Below are positions 16,707 through 25,349 of a stretch of 64,000 nucleotides of DNA, one piece after another (the stretch's first letter is position 1; each line of letters begins with the position of its first letter). The DNA comes from Pseudomonas putida (GTDB lineage Bacteria; Pseudomonadota; Gammaproteobacteria; Pseudomonadales; Pseudomonadaceae): NCBI GenBank assembly GCA_041071465.1, contig CP163498.1, positions 3,056,001-3,120,000 on the forward strand, read 5' to 3'. The notes below the pieces were generated by a model. That model was not told the DNA's origin. It did not search any database and saw only the letters and a program-made list of their open reading frames with translations. Both the position numbers and the translations under genes were made by a program.

Positions 16707-18071
16707 ATGAACAAGACCAGAAGTCTGCTGCAAGCCGGTGTGCTGGGCCTGTCCCTGCTGGCGACCAGTGTCATGGCTGCGGTATCCGCTGACGAGGCGG
16801 CCAAGCTGGGTAGCACCCTGACCCCAATGGGGGCGGAAAAGGCCGGCAATGCCGACGGCTCCATCGGCGCGTGGGAGCCGCTGTCGAAAACGGCGGGCAG
16901 CGTCGACGGCAAGGGCTTCCTGTCCGACCCGTACGGCAGTGACAAGCCGCTGTTCACCATCACGGCGCAAAACGCCGACCAGTACAAGGACAAGCTCTCG
17001 CCAGGCCAGCTGGCCATGCTCAAGCGCTACCCGGACACCTTCAAGATCCCGGTGTTCAAAACCCATCGAGGTTCAACCGTCCCGGCCGATGTGTTCGCGG
17101 CCATCAAGGAAAACGCCACCAAGACCACCCTGGTCGAGGGCGGCAACGGCCTGAACAACTTCCGCACGGCGGTACCGTTCCCGATCCCGAAAACCGGCCT
17201 GGAAGTGATCTGGAACCACATCACCCGCTACCGTGGCGGCAGTGTCAGCCGCCTGGTCACCCAAGCTACGCCGCAGCAGAACGGCTCGTTCAACCCGGTG
17301 TACTTCTCCGACCAGTTCGTCTTCCGTGACAAGATGAAGGACTACGACCCGAACAACCCAGGCAACATCCTGTTCTACTTCAAGCAGGAAGTGACCGCGC
17401 CCGCGCGCCTGGCTGGGACCGTGCTGCTGGTGCACGAAACCCTCGACCAGGTGAAGGAGCCGCGCAAGGCGTGGATCTACAACGCCGGCCAGCGTCGCGT
17501 GCGCCAGGCGCCGCAAGTGTCCTATGACGGCCCGGGTACCGCTGCCGATGGCCTGCGTACCTCCGACAACCTGGACATGTTCAACGGTGCACCTGACCGC
17601 TATGACTGGAAGCTGGAAGGCAAGAAGGAGCTGTACATCGCGTCGAACGCCTTCAAACTCGATGACCCCAAGCTGAAATATGCCGACATCATCAAGGCCG
17701 GGCACATCAACCAGGACCTGACCCGTTACGAGCTGCGCCGCGTGTGGCACGTGGTCGCAACCCTCAAACCGGGCCAGCGACACATCTATGCCAAGCGAGA
17801 CTTCTACATCGATGAAGACACCTGGCAGGCTGCCGTCATCGACCAGTACGACGGCCGTGGCCAGCTGTGGCGCGTGTCCGAGGCCCACGCCCAGCCGTAT
17901 TACAACGTCGAGGTGCCGTGGTACACCCTGGAAGCCATCTACGACCTGCAGTCCGGTCGTTATCTGGCCCTGGGCATGAAGAACGAAGAGAAGCGTGCCT
18001 ACGACTTCGGTTTCAGTGCCAGCAAGGCCGACTTCCAACCAGCGGCGCTGCGCCAGTCGGGTATTCGCTAA
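16707..18071 (+). CDS. DUF1329-domain secreted protein
   Basis: A 454-residue periplasmic or outer-membrane-associated protein with a signal peptide ending SVMA (about residue 24). Segments such as SDQFVFRDKMKDYDP, RKAWIYNAGQRRVRQAP and NLDMFNGAPDRYDWKL are typical of DUF1329. From memory, this family is grouped with LolA/LolB-like lipid-binding folds; that should be checked. It lies 25 bp after the DUF1302 gene and before a strong terminator, so the two form one unit. A role in carrying a hydrophobic ligand between periplasm and the DUF1302 barrel is plausible but untested. Confidence 0.87.
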   Translation: MNKTRSLLQAGVLGLSLLATSVMAAVSADEAAKLGSTLTPMGAEKAGNADGSIGAWEPLSKTAGSVDGKGFLSDPYGSDKPLFTITAQNADQYKDKLSPGQLAMLKRYPDTFKIPVFKTHRGSTVPADVFAAIKENATKTTLVEGGNGLNNFRTAVPFPIPKTGLEVIWNHITRYRGGSVSRLVTQATPQQNGSFNPVYFSDQFVFRDKMKDYDPNNPGNILFYFKQEVTAPARLAGTVLLVHETLDQVKEPRKAWIYNAGQRRVRQAPQVSYDGPGTAADGLRTSDNLDMFNGAPDRYDWKLEGKKELYIASNAFKLDDPKLKYADIIKAGHINQDLTRYELRRVWHVVATLKPGQRHIYAKRDFYIDEDTWQAAVIDQYDGRGQLWRVSEAHAQPYYNVEVPWYTLEAIYDLQSGRYLALGMKNEEKRAYDFGFSASKADFQPAALRQSGIR

Positions 18072-18103
18072 GCTGAACACCACTAACTCCGTGTGATCCC
18101 CAG

Positions 18104-18135
18104 AACGCCCCGGCTTGCCGGGGCGTTTCTATTTT
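18104..18135 (+). terminator. Intrinsic terminator after the DUF1329 gene
   Basis: Perfect 11-bp arms AACGCCCCGGC (18104-18114) and GCCGGGGCGTT (18117-18127) are followed by a T-rich stretch. Confidence 0.9.
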
Positions 18136-18138
18136 TCT

Positions 18139-18180
18139 GTTCTGGCCTCTACGCGGTCCTGCCCGCGAAGAGGCCAGAAC
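18139..18180. repeat. REP-like palindrome
   Basis: Arms GTTCTGGCCTCT and AGAGGCCAGAAC (perfect 12 bp, 18139-18150 and 18169-18180) enclose a second small stem, CGCGG/CCGCG. It lies just behind the terminator of the DUF1302-DUF1329 unit and differs from the other REP families in the window. Confidence 0.75.
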
Positions 18181-18363
18181 AGGCAATAAATCTGCTGAAT
18201 ACCCACCCACACCCCCGCTACGGCCTCTGTCCATCAGCCATGTTGCTTTTTGTCGCAGTCTTTTCCGTGGCAATTGCGCCCATCATCTTCAAATGCGCCG
18301 CGTTACCCGCTAGTCTCGCAAACATCCATACCGCCGTAGTCTTCCAACCAGAACGAGCCGGCC

Positions 18364-21081
18364 ATGACAGATCTGTCCCGTACGCATGGATTCGCGAGTC
18401 AGGCCCTGGGCCTGCTGGACGGGCGTTTCTTCCGGCCTCCGTTGCCGGACGGCCATGTGCCGCGCCAGCGTCTGTGTCAGCGTCTGCACGCCGGCCTGGG
18501 CGGGCGGCTGCTGCTGGTCAATGCCCCGGCAGGTTTCGGCAAAAGCTCCCTGGCCATCGAATTTTCCGAAGCGCTGCCCGAACACTGGCGCAGCTTGTGG
18601 CTAGGCCTGAGCCAGCGCGACGCCGACCCTGGCCGCTTCCTTGAACGCCTGCTCGAAGGCCTGCAGCAGTACTGCCCAGCACTGGGCGGCCAGGCCATGG
18701 GGCTGCTGAAAATGCGCCAGCGCCACCAGCCGTTCGCCTTCGAAGAGTGGCTCGACGGCCTGCTCGACGAGCTGGCGCTGTACCTGCAAGCCGATACGCC
18801 GCTGCTGCTGGTGCTGGACGACTATCACCTGGCCCAGGGGCCGGTGCTTGACCGCTGCCTGCAGTTCTTCCTCAATCACCTGCCCCCCGGCCTTGTGTTG
18901 CTGGTTACCAGCCGCCAGCGGCCAGACTGGCACCTGGCGCGCCTGCGCCTGTCACGGCAGCTGGTCGAGCTAAACGAGCAGGACCTGCGCCTCACCGCGG
19001 ATGAGGCGCTGGCAGTGATTGGCCGCCAGCCCACGGGCCTGCGCGGTCAGGCCCTGGACAACCTTATTCAGCGCAGCGACGGCTGGGTGGCCGGGTTGCG
19101 CTTCTGGCAGCTGGCGGCCAGCGACAGCGCTGACGAGCAAGCCTTGCCCCAGGCGCTGCATGGCGGCGAGGGCCTGATCCGCGACTACTTGCTCGAAGAA
19201 GTCATCGACATGCTGCCCGTGGACGTGCAGGCCTTCTTGTACGAAACCGCCTGCCAGGAGCGTTTCTGCGCCCCGCTATGTGATGCGCTGCGGGGCCGCC
19301 ACGACAGTGCCGCGATCCTGCGCTTCCTGCAGGCGCATCAGGTGTTCCTGGTGCCGCTGGACGAGCATGGCCACTGGTTCCGCTATCACCACTTGTTCTC
19401 CGACCTGTTGCGCAGCCGCCAGGCCAGCGAGCCGCTAGCTGGCCTGCACATACGGGCCTGCCGTTGGTTCGAAACCCAGGGCCTGCTGGACGAAGCTGTG
19501 GAGCAGGCCTTGCGTGCCGGCCACCTGGATGTCGCCGCAGACCTGGTGCAGAGCCTGTCCGAGGAGCAACTGCTGGCCGAACAGAACGTCGGTATGTTGC
19601 TGCGCTGGAAGATGGACCTGCCCGACAGCCTGCTGATCAGCACGCCACGGTTGATCGTGCTGTACAGCTGGGCGTTGGGCCTGGCTTGCCAGCTGGACGC
19701 AGCCGAGGAACTGGCCGGCTACCTCAGCCGTTTTCTACCCGCGCCTTCGGCAACCGCGCAAAAGTCGATGCTGGCCCAGTGGCTGGCGCTGAGTGGGGTC
19801 ATTGCCCGTGGCCGTGGCGACCGCGAACGCACCCTGGCCTATTGCGGCGAGGCGCTACAGAGCCTGCCGAGCAAGCGTTATGGCCAACGCCTGGTGTGTT
19901 TGTCGACGCTGTCCAACCTGGCCATTGCCGATGGAGACTTCTGGCGGGCCCGAGGCTGGAACCGCGAAGCCCTGGAGCTGGCCCAACGGGTCGGCAACCC
20001 GTTGTTCGAGGCCCTGGCCCATTACGACCGGGCGCGAGTGCTGCACGCCCGTGGCGAGGTGCTGCGCGCACTGGACGAAGTGCGCCAGGGCCTGCAACGC
20101 CTGCAGGGGCTTTCGGCGCAGCGGCTGTATGCCGTGCGTGCGCGCCTGACGCTTTACGAAGGCTACCTGCTGGTCTCACGCCTGCAGCCGGCCCAGGGCC
20201 GAGCACGCTTGCGTGCAGGGCTGGGCGAGGCGCGGGCGTGCCGAGACATCAGTGTGCTCATCGGTCATTGCGTGATTGCCACGCTCGATGGCCGGGAAGG
20301 GCACTTTGCCGAAGCCTTTGCCGAATTGGCCGAGGCCGAGCGCCTGATGCATATCTGGGATGTGCCCCCGGTCTATTACCTGGCCATGATTACCCTGGTC
20401 AAATGCGAACTGTGGCTGGCCCAGGGGCGAACCGATCTGGCCGAGTCCTGGCTGCTGCGTCTGGGCCAGACCTACGGTGGCGAGCAACCGGCAGCAGCAC
20501 CGGAGTTCCACCCGCTGCTGCCGTTGCATATTGCGTTGCAGCAGGCTTTGCTCGAGCGCATCCAGTTGCGTGGCGAGGATGCCGTGCAACGCCTGGCAAG
20601 CCTGGTAGCGCGTGGCCAGGCCAGTGGCGGCATGATGCTCACCGTCAGTGCCCTTTGCCAATGGCTTTCCCAACTGCTGGACGAAGGCAGGGAAGGGCAG
20701 GCCGCGCAGTTGCTGCCAGGTTTGCTGGAGGCAGCCCATGGCGGTGTGCTGCAACCGTTCCAGCCAATTCTGGAAAAGCACCCGCAATGGCTTCATGAGC
20801 AACTGCAGCCAGCGGCCGCTTGCCCGGTTCAAGCCGAACTGCTCAAGCACCTGCCGCCAGTGCCCTCCGCCAGCACAGGCACCGGCGAGGCGCTGAGCGG
20901 CCGCGAACTGGCCGTGCTCGAACTGATTGCCCAGGGCTGTTCCAACCAGCAGATCAGCGAGCGGCTGTTCATTTCCTTGCACACCGTGAAGACCCACGCC
21001 AGCCACATCAACAGCAAGTTGGGGGTTGAGCGACGCACCCAGGCGGTGGCAAAGGCAAAAACGCTGGGGTTGCTGGCGTGA
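18364..21081 (+). CDS. MalT-like (LAL) LuxR-family transcriptional regulator
   Basis: A 905-residue regulator. An N-terminal P-loop ATPase is shown by Walker A APAGFGKSS (about 54-62) and Walker B LLLVLDDYH (about 142-150). A long helical TPR-like sensor region follows. The C-terminal LuxR helix-turn-helix spans about 840-900 (SGRELAVLELIAQGCSNQQI, ISLHTVKTHASHINSKLGV). This is the MalT/LAL architecture, in which inducer and ATP drive oligomerisation and activation. It directly follows the acyl-CoA ligase/DUF1302/DUF1329 set on the same strand, so control of those genes is inferred. The inducer is unknown. The start ATG 18364 is preceded by GAGCCGGCC, a weak ribosome site. Confidence 0.92.
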   Translation: MTDLSRTHGFASQALGLLDGRFFRPPLPDGHVPRQRLCQRLHAGLGGRLLLVNAPAGFGKSSLAIEFSEALPEHWRSLWLGLSQRDADPGRFLERLLEGLQQYCPALGGQAMGLLKMRQRHQPFAFEEWLDGLLDELALYLQADTPLLLVLDDYHLAQGPVLDRCLQFFLNHLPPGLVLLVTSRQRPDWHLARLRLSRQLVELNEQDLRLTADEALAVIGRQPTGLRGQALDNLIQRSDGWVAGLRFWQLAASDSADEQALPQALHGGEGLIRDYLLEEVIDMLPVDVQAFLYETACQERFCAPLCDALRGRHDSAAILRFLQAHQVFLVPLDEHGHWFRYHHLFSDLLRSRQASEPLAGLHIRACRWFETQGLLDEAVEQALRAGHLDVAADLVQSLSEEQLLAEQNVGMLLRWKMDLPDSLLISTPRLIVLYSWALGLACQLDAAEELAGYLSRFLPAPSATAQKSMLAQWLALSGVIARGRGDRERTLAYCGEALQSLPSKRYGQRLVCLSTLSNLAIADGDFWRARGWNREALELAQRVGNPLFEALAHYDRARVLHARGEVLRALDEVRQGLQRLQGLSAQRLYAVRARLTLYEGYLLVSRLQPAQGRARLRAGLGEARACRDISVLIGHCVIATLDGREGHFAEAFAELAEAERLMHIWDVPPVYYLAMITLVKCELWLAQGRTDLAESWLLRLGQTYGGEQPAAAPEFHPLLPLHIALQQALLERIQLRGEDAVQRLASLVARGQASGGMMLTVSALCQWLSQLLDEGREGQAAQLLPGLLEAAHGGVLQPFQPILEKHPQWLHEQLQPAAACPVQAELLKHLPPVPSASTGTGEALSGRELAVLELIAQGCSNQQISERLFISLHTVKTHASHINSKLGVERRTQAVAKAKTLGLLA

Positions 21082-21240
21082 TACTGGCTCTGCAGGTCAT
21101 TGCTCGTTAAAGTGATGGCATGAGGCCATGGTTTGTGGCCGGTAATGCTCTACCCTCATCTTTCCCGACCGGCTGCCGATACAGCGATCGGTGGCATCGC
21201 CTCGCGCGATTTTTCAATCATTCCAAGGCAGGTCGTGTTG

Positions 21241-22848
21241 ATGCTGCAGTACGGGCAAAAGAGCTTTCTGATCGTCGACGATTTTACCGACTTTCGCACG
21301 TCGACCCGTTCCATGTTGCGTGAGTTGGGCGTGCGCGACGTGGACACCGCTGACAGCGGCGAGCAGGCGCTGCGCATGTGCGCGCAGAAGCGCTATGACT
21401 TCATCCTGCAGGACTTCCACCTGGGTGACGGCAAGAAGAACGGCCAACAGGTGCTCGAAGACCTGATCATCGACAAGCACATCAGCCATGAGTGCGTGTT
21501 CATCATGGTCACTGCCGAGAGTAGCCAGGCCATCGTGCTCAGCGCCATCGAGCACGAGCCCGATGCTTACCTGACCAAACCCTTCAACCGGGTTGGCCTG
21601 GCGCAGCGCGTCGAGAAACTGTTCCAGCGCAAGACGCTGCTCAAACCGATCCTGCAGGCGCTGGACCGCAATCGCCCGGCTGAAGTGCTGGCCGCTTGTG
21701 CCGAGTTGTGCAAGAAGGACCCGCGCCTGGCACCGCTGTGCTTGCGCTACCGGGCCGATGCCCTGCGCAACCTCAACCGTTTTGAGGAACTTGAAAAGTT
21801 CCTCAAGGCCATCCTGGCCAGCCGCCCGCAGCCGTGGGTGTACGCCGCGTTGGGCGCACTGATGCACAAGCGTGGCCAGAACGCCCAGGCCCAAGGTGTC
21901 TACGAGCAGGCGCTCAAGGCGTTCCCGATCATGCCAGGCCTTTACGATGGCATGGCCGAGGTGCTGGTGGCTCAGGGTGATACCCGACGCGCGCAGAACC
22001 TGCTTGAAGAAGCCGTACGTTTATCGCCTCTGTCTGTGCGTCGGCAATCGACGCTGGGCAAGCTGGCGCTGGAAAACGAAGACTTCGAGAGTGCATCGAA
22101 GGCGTTCCGCCATGCGGTGAATCAGGGCCAGAGCTCGCGCTACAAGGATGCCGAAAACAACCTCGGCCTGGTGCAGGCGCTGATGAGCAAGAACGCAGGC
22201 TTCGGCCTGGATGCCCGTACCCGTGTCGAAATCAACACCACGCTCAGCGAAGTGGCCAAGGAAAACCCCGAGGACCAGGGCTTGCAAGTGCGTGCGCGGA
22301 TGATGAAGGCTGCCAGCCTGCAGCAGGCGGGCGACCCGGAAACAGCCGGCAAGCTGACCGAACAGGCGATCCAGCGCCTGGACAAGATGAACCAGTTCTT
22401 CTCGGTCGATTCGGCCCTGACCGTTGCTGCGCAGTTGCAGGCAATGGGGCAGGAAGCCGCCGCCATCGGCGTGCTGAAGAGCTGTGTGGAAAGTTATGGC
22501 GATGACCCGAAGGTCATGGAAAAAGTGGGCAAGCTGACGGACGACCCCAGCGTGCTCAACGCCATTACCGAAGCGGTCACCCTCAATCGCCAGGGTGTAC
22601 GCAGTTACCAGGGAGGGCAGCTTGGCGAGGCGTTGCAACTGTTCCGCAAAGCGCTGGGTATGCAGCCGAAGAACATCAGCATCGCCCTCAACACCGCCCA
22701 GGCGCTGCTGCGCATCGGCGGTGACAACCCTCAGCCCGCGATCATGCAGGAATGCCAGGACGCCTTGACCAGCGTCGCCGGTATCCCTGCCAGCGACAAT
22801 CGCTATGACCGTTACCGCAAACTGCACATCCGAGTGTTCGGCGCATGA
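21241..22848 (+). CDS. Response regulator with TPR-like C-terminal region
   Basis: A 535-residue protein. An N-terminal receiver domain (about 8-130) begins SFLIVDDFTDFR; the likely phospho-acceptor is the Asp in FILQDFHLGDG, then MVTAESS and the Lys in YLTKPFNR. The remaining 400 residues are helical repeats of TPR type (for example PWVYAALGALMHKRGQNAQA and QTLYD-like helices). There is no DNA-binding or enzymatic output, so it probably acts by protein-protein contact. ATG 21241 is chosen (AGG eight bases upstream), with in-frame GTG 21235 and TTG 21238 as alternatives. The stop overlaps the ATG of the kinase gene (ATGA), which argues for a cognate pair. Confidence 0.87.
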   Translation: MLQYGQKSFLIVDDFTDFRTSTRSMLRELGVRDVDTADSGEQALRMCAQKRYDFILQDFHLGDGKKNGQQVLEDLIIDKHISHECVFIMVTAESSQAIVLSAIEHEPDAYLTKPFNRVGLAQRVEKLFQRKTLLKPILQALDRNRPAEVLAACAELCKKDPRLAPLCLRYRADALRNLNRFEELEKFLKAILASRPQPWVYAALGALMHKRGQNAQAQGVYEQALKAFPIMPGLYDGMAEVLVAQGDTRRAQNLLEEAVRLSPLSVRRQSTLGKLALENEDFESASKAFRHAVNQGQSSRYKDAENNLGLVQALMSKNAGFGLDARTRVEINTTLSEVAKENPEDQGLQVRARMMKAASLQQAGDPETAGKLTEQAIQRLDKMNQFFSVDSALTVAAQLQAMGQEAAAIGVLKSCVESYGDDPKVMEKVGKLTDDPSVLNAITEAVTLNRQGVRSYQGGQLGEALQLFRKALGMQPKNISIALNTAQALLRIGGDNPQPAIMQECQDALTSVAGIPASDNRYDRYRKLHIRVFGA

Positions 22849-23537
22849 ATCAAGACAATCAGGGGCTGGATTTTTCCACGGTGATCGCCTCCACCGTGCA
22901 CGACCTCAAAAGCTCTCTGTCAGCGCTGATCCAGTCCCATAGCCAGTGGGTGGAGCGCTTGCCCGAAGAGCTGCGCGGTGGTGCCGAGCAGGGGATCATG
23001 GAGCACGAGTTTCGCCACCTCAACGGCATGCTGGTACAGCTGCTTGGGCTGTACAAACTGGGCATCAACCAGTTGCCGGTGTGCCCGGACTACCACGAAC
23101 TGGATGATTTCATTGAAGCGCAGTTGGCGGCGCACCAGGAAGTGCTCAAGCACAACGACATCCTCGCCACCTGGCGCATCGACACCGACAACCCGCTTGG
23201 CTTCTTCGACCGTGAGCTGGTGGCCTCGGTAATCGCCAACGTCATCACCAACGCCACCCGCTTTGCCGGGCACGCCTTGCTGATTACCATCGAAGAGGCC
23301 GACAACCAGTTGGCTATCTGCGTCAACGATGACGGCCCGGGTTATCCCAAGCACATGCTCGAGCGCCAGGAGGAGTACATCCAGGGCATCGACTCGACCA
23401 GCGGCAGCACCGGCCTTGGCCTGTACTTCGCGGCGCGGATCGCGGCACTGCATGAAAGCGGCGGGGTGCGCGGGCGGATCGAGATCTCCAATGGCGGGGC
23501 GCTGGGGGGTGGGTTGTTCAGGTTGTTCCTGCCTTAG
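22845..23537 (+). CDS. Small soluble histidine kinase lacking a sensor domain
   Basis: A 230-residue cytosolic kinase. The H-box is TVHDLKSSLSAL (His at about 19), the N-box NVITNATRFA (about 135), the G1 box NDDGPGYP and the G2 box GSTGLGLYFA. No transmembrane segment or PAS/GAF sensor precedes the H-box. Input must therefore come from partner proteins, possibly the TPR region of the response regulator encoded just upstream with a 4-bp overlap. It is about half the length of a usual sensor kinase. A REP-type inverted repeat follows. Confidence 0.87.
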   Translation: MNQDNQGLDFSTVIASTVHDLKSSLSALIQSHSQWVERLPEELRGGAEQGIMEHEFRHLNGMLVQLLGLYKLGINQLPVCPDYHELDDFIEAQLAAHQEVLKHNDILATWRIDTDNPLGFFDRELVASVIANVITNATRFAGHALLITIEEADNQLAICVNDDGPGYPKHMLERQEEYIQGIDSTSGSTGLGLYFAARIAALHESGGVRGRIEISNGGALGGGLFRLFLP

Positions 23538-23574
23538 GCCGGCAGAGCATGGCGTTGGATTTTCAGCGCCCTTC

Positions 23575-23802
23575 AGATCGAGCGCCGCCCGCGCGGCGCA
23601 TCGCGAGCTGGTGCTCGCTCCTACGCTTGTTTCGGGCCAGTTATGCCTGTTACAGACGCGCGCGACCGCTTTTTTTCGTACGGCACAATATCAAGACATG
23701 CACCAGAGGGTTCGCGCGCAAATCTCGCTGGTACAATTGGCCCGAAACAAGCGTAGGAGCGAGCGCCAGCTCGCGATGCGCCGCGCGGGCGGCGCTCGAT
23801 CT
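23575..23802. repeat. Long near-perfect inverted repeat (REPIN-like, 66-bp arms)
   Basis: Left arm 23575-23640 and right arm 23737-23802 are reverse complements over about 66 bp, with one internal mismatch and one at the inner end. The 96-bp centre holds no gene. The arms contain GTAGGAGCGAGC and a GCGCCGC-type palindrome. They start about 40 bp after the kinase stop and end 34 bp before the MBL start, so they occupy the MBL gene's leader. Confidence 0.9.
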
Positions 23803-23835
23803 CACAGGCGCTGCAGCGTCCAAGACAGGCCCTTC

Positions 23836-24480
23836 ATGAAGACTGCCCCGACCACCCTCATCCGCGAAACCTTTCCCGTAGGCCCCTTGCAGTGCAACTG
23901 CACGCTGATTGGCGACCCATTGACCAAGAAAGCCATCGTCGTCGACCCGGGCGGTGACCCGGACAAGATCCTCGCGCGCCTGCAAGCCCACGGCCTCACG
24001 CTGGTAAGCATCATCCACACCCATGCGCACTTCGATCACTTCCTGGCCTCGGGCAAGCTCAAGGAGCTGACGGGCGCCACGTTGCACCTGCACAAGGACG
24101 ACCAGGCCCTGTGGGACAACCTGGAGATGCAATGCCAGATGTTCGGCGTGCCTTACACGCCGGTACCGGCGCCAGACCGCTGGCTGGGCGATGATGAAGA
24201 ACTGGCTTGCGGCTGCGGCGTGGCCCTTCACACGCCAGGGCATACGCCAGGCTCAATGAGCTTCTGGTTCGCCGACGCCAAACTGCTGATTGCCGGCGAC
24301 ACCCTGTTCCGCCGTGGCATTGGCCGCACCGATTTGTGGGGTGGTGACCAGCGGGCTATCGTTCGCTCCATCAAGGAGCGGCTGTACCGGCTGGACGAGG
24401 AGGCCATCGTGGTGACCGGCCACGGGCCTGACACCCGTCTGGGCGACGAGATGCGCGAAAACCCCTTCGTGCGTGCCTGA
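23836..24480 (+). CDS. MBL-fold metallo-hydrolase (glyoxalase II-like)
   Basis: A 214-residue metallo-beta-lactamase-fold hydrolase. The metal motif HTHAHFDH lies at about residues 61-68; further ligands are probably in LHTPGHTPGS (about 136-145), AGDTLF (Asp about 156) and VTGHGPDT. This is the YcbL/GloB-like subgroup, which hydrolyses thioesters such as S-lactoylglutathione, though the substrate here is unproven. The start is ATG 23836; an in-frame open stretch back to 23329 runs through the inverted repeat and the kinase gene and is an artefact. Confidence 0.9.
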   Translation: MKTAPTTLIRETFPVGPLQCNCTLIGDPLTKKAIVVDPGGDPDKILARLQAHGLTLVSIIHTHAHFDHFLASGKLKELTGATLHLHKDDQALWDNLEMQCQMFGVPYTPVPAPDRWLGDDEELACGCGVALHTPGHTPGSMSFWFADAKLLIAGDTLFRRGIGRTDLWGGDQRAIVRSIKERLYRLDEEAIVVTGHGPDTRLGDEMRENPFVRA

Positions 24481-24589
24481 TGGCACATGAAGGCACTTTC
24501 ATGGAATTTTTCGTTGCCGATGCAATCCAAGGCTGGCATAGATCCGTTTGAGATCTGCCGCATTTACGAATTTTAGTAGGAGCTTGTCC

Positions 24590-25288
24590 ATGTTCACCAT
24601 GCGTCGTCTGATTATCGTCGCAACTGCCGCTGCCCTGATGACTGGCTGTGCCAGCCAGAATCCTTACGACAACCAGGGTCAGGCGCAGGGCTCCACTGGG
24701 ATGAGCAAGACCGCCAAGTACGGCGGCCTGGGCGCGCTGGCCGGCGCCATCGCCGGTGCCGCCATCGACCACAACAACCGTGGCAAGGGTGCGCTGATCG
24801 GTGCTGCTGCAGTGGGTGCCGCCGCCGCCGGTTATGGCTATTACGCCGACAAGCAAGAAGCCGAACTGCGCGCGCAAATGGCCAACACTGGCGTGGAAGT
24901 GCAGCGCCAGGGTGACCAGATCAAACTGATCATGCCGGGCAACATCACCTTCGCTACCGACTCGGCCAACATCGCGCCAAGCTTCTACTCGCCGCTGAAC
25001 AACCTGGCGGGCTCGTTCAAGCAGTTCAACCAGAACACCATCGAAGTGGTCGGCTTTACCGACAGCACCGGCAGCCGCCAGCACAACATGGACCTGTCCC
25101 AGCGCCGCGCGCAGGCAGTCAGCACCTACCTGACCTCGCAGGGTGTGGATGCCTCGCGCATCTCGGTACGTGGCATGGGCCCGGACCAGCCGATCGCCAG
25201 CAACGCCGACGCCAATGGCCGTGCGCAGAACCGCCGCGTGGAAGTGAACCTGAAGCCGATTCCGGGGCAGCAGTATGACCAGCAGTAA
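24590..25288 (+). CDS. OmpA-family lipoprotein
   Basis: A 232-residue lipoprotein with lipobox MTGC (Cys20). A glycine-zipper region follows (about 45-85, YGGLGALAGAIAGAAID and GAAAVGAAAAGYGYY), which can insert in membranes. The C-terminal OmpA domain (about 110-225) binds peptidoglycan, shown by VVGFTDSTGSRQHNMDLS and NRRVEVNL. It probably links the outer membrane to the cell wall. The start ATG 24590 has AGGAG seven bases upstream. It is monocistronic, ending at a GC hairpin shared with pta. Confidence 0.92.
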   Translation: MFTMRRLIIVATAAALMTGCASQNPYDNQGQAQGSTGMSKTAKYGGLGALAGAIAGAAIDHNNRGKGALIGAAAVGAAAAGYGYYADKQEAELRAQMANTGVEVQRQGDQIKLIMPGNITFATDSANIAPSFYSPLNNLAGSFKQFNQNTIEVVGFTDSTGSRQHNMDLSQRRAQAVSTYLTSQGVDASRISVRGMGPDQPIASNADANGRAQNRRVEVNLKPIPGQQYDQQ

Positions 25289-25320
25289 GGTCAGGTTCAG
25301 CAGTATCCCTGATTGATTCC

Positions 25321-25341
25321 TGGGGCCGCTTTGCGGCCCCA
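25321..25341. terminator. GC hairpin between convergent OmpA-lipoprotein and pta genes
   Basis: TGGGGCCGC/GCGGCCCCA around TTT is the same REP-derived palindrome as at 9720. No T-run is present. Confidence 0.5.
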
Positions 25342-25349
25342 GTGATTTG

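Noticed and set aside
14609..17023. 804-residue minus-strand open frame
   Set aside because: It lies opposite the DUF1302 and DUF1329 genes, which have signal peptides, ribosome sites and family motifs. High-GC codon use makes such antisense frames common.
19464..20798. 444-residue plus-strand frame inside the LuxR regulator
   Set aside because: It is an out-of-frame shadow of the MalT-like gene with low-complexity composition.
23329..23835. In-frame extension of the MBL hydrolase upstream
   Set aside because: It would run through the kinase gene and the inverted repeat; the homologous part begins at ATG 23836.
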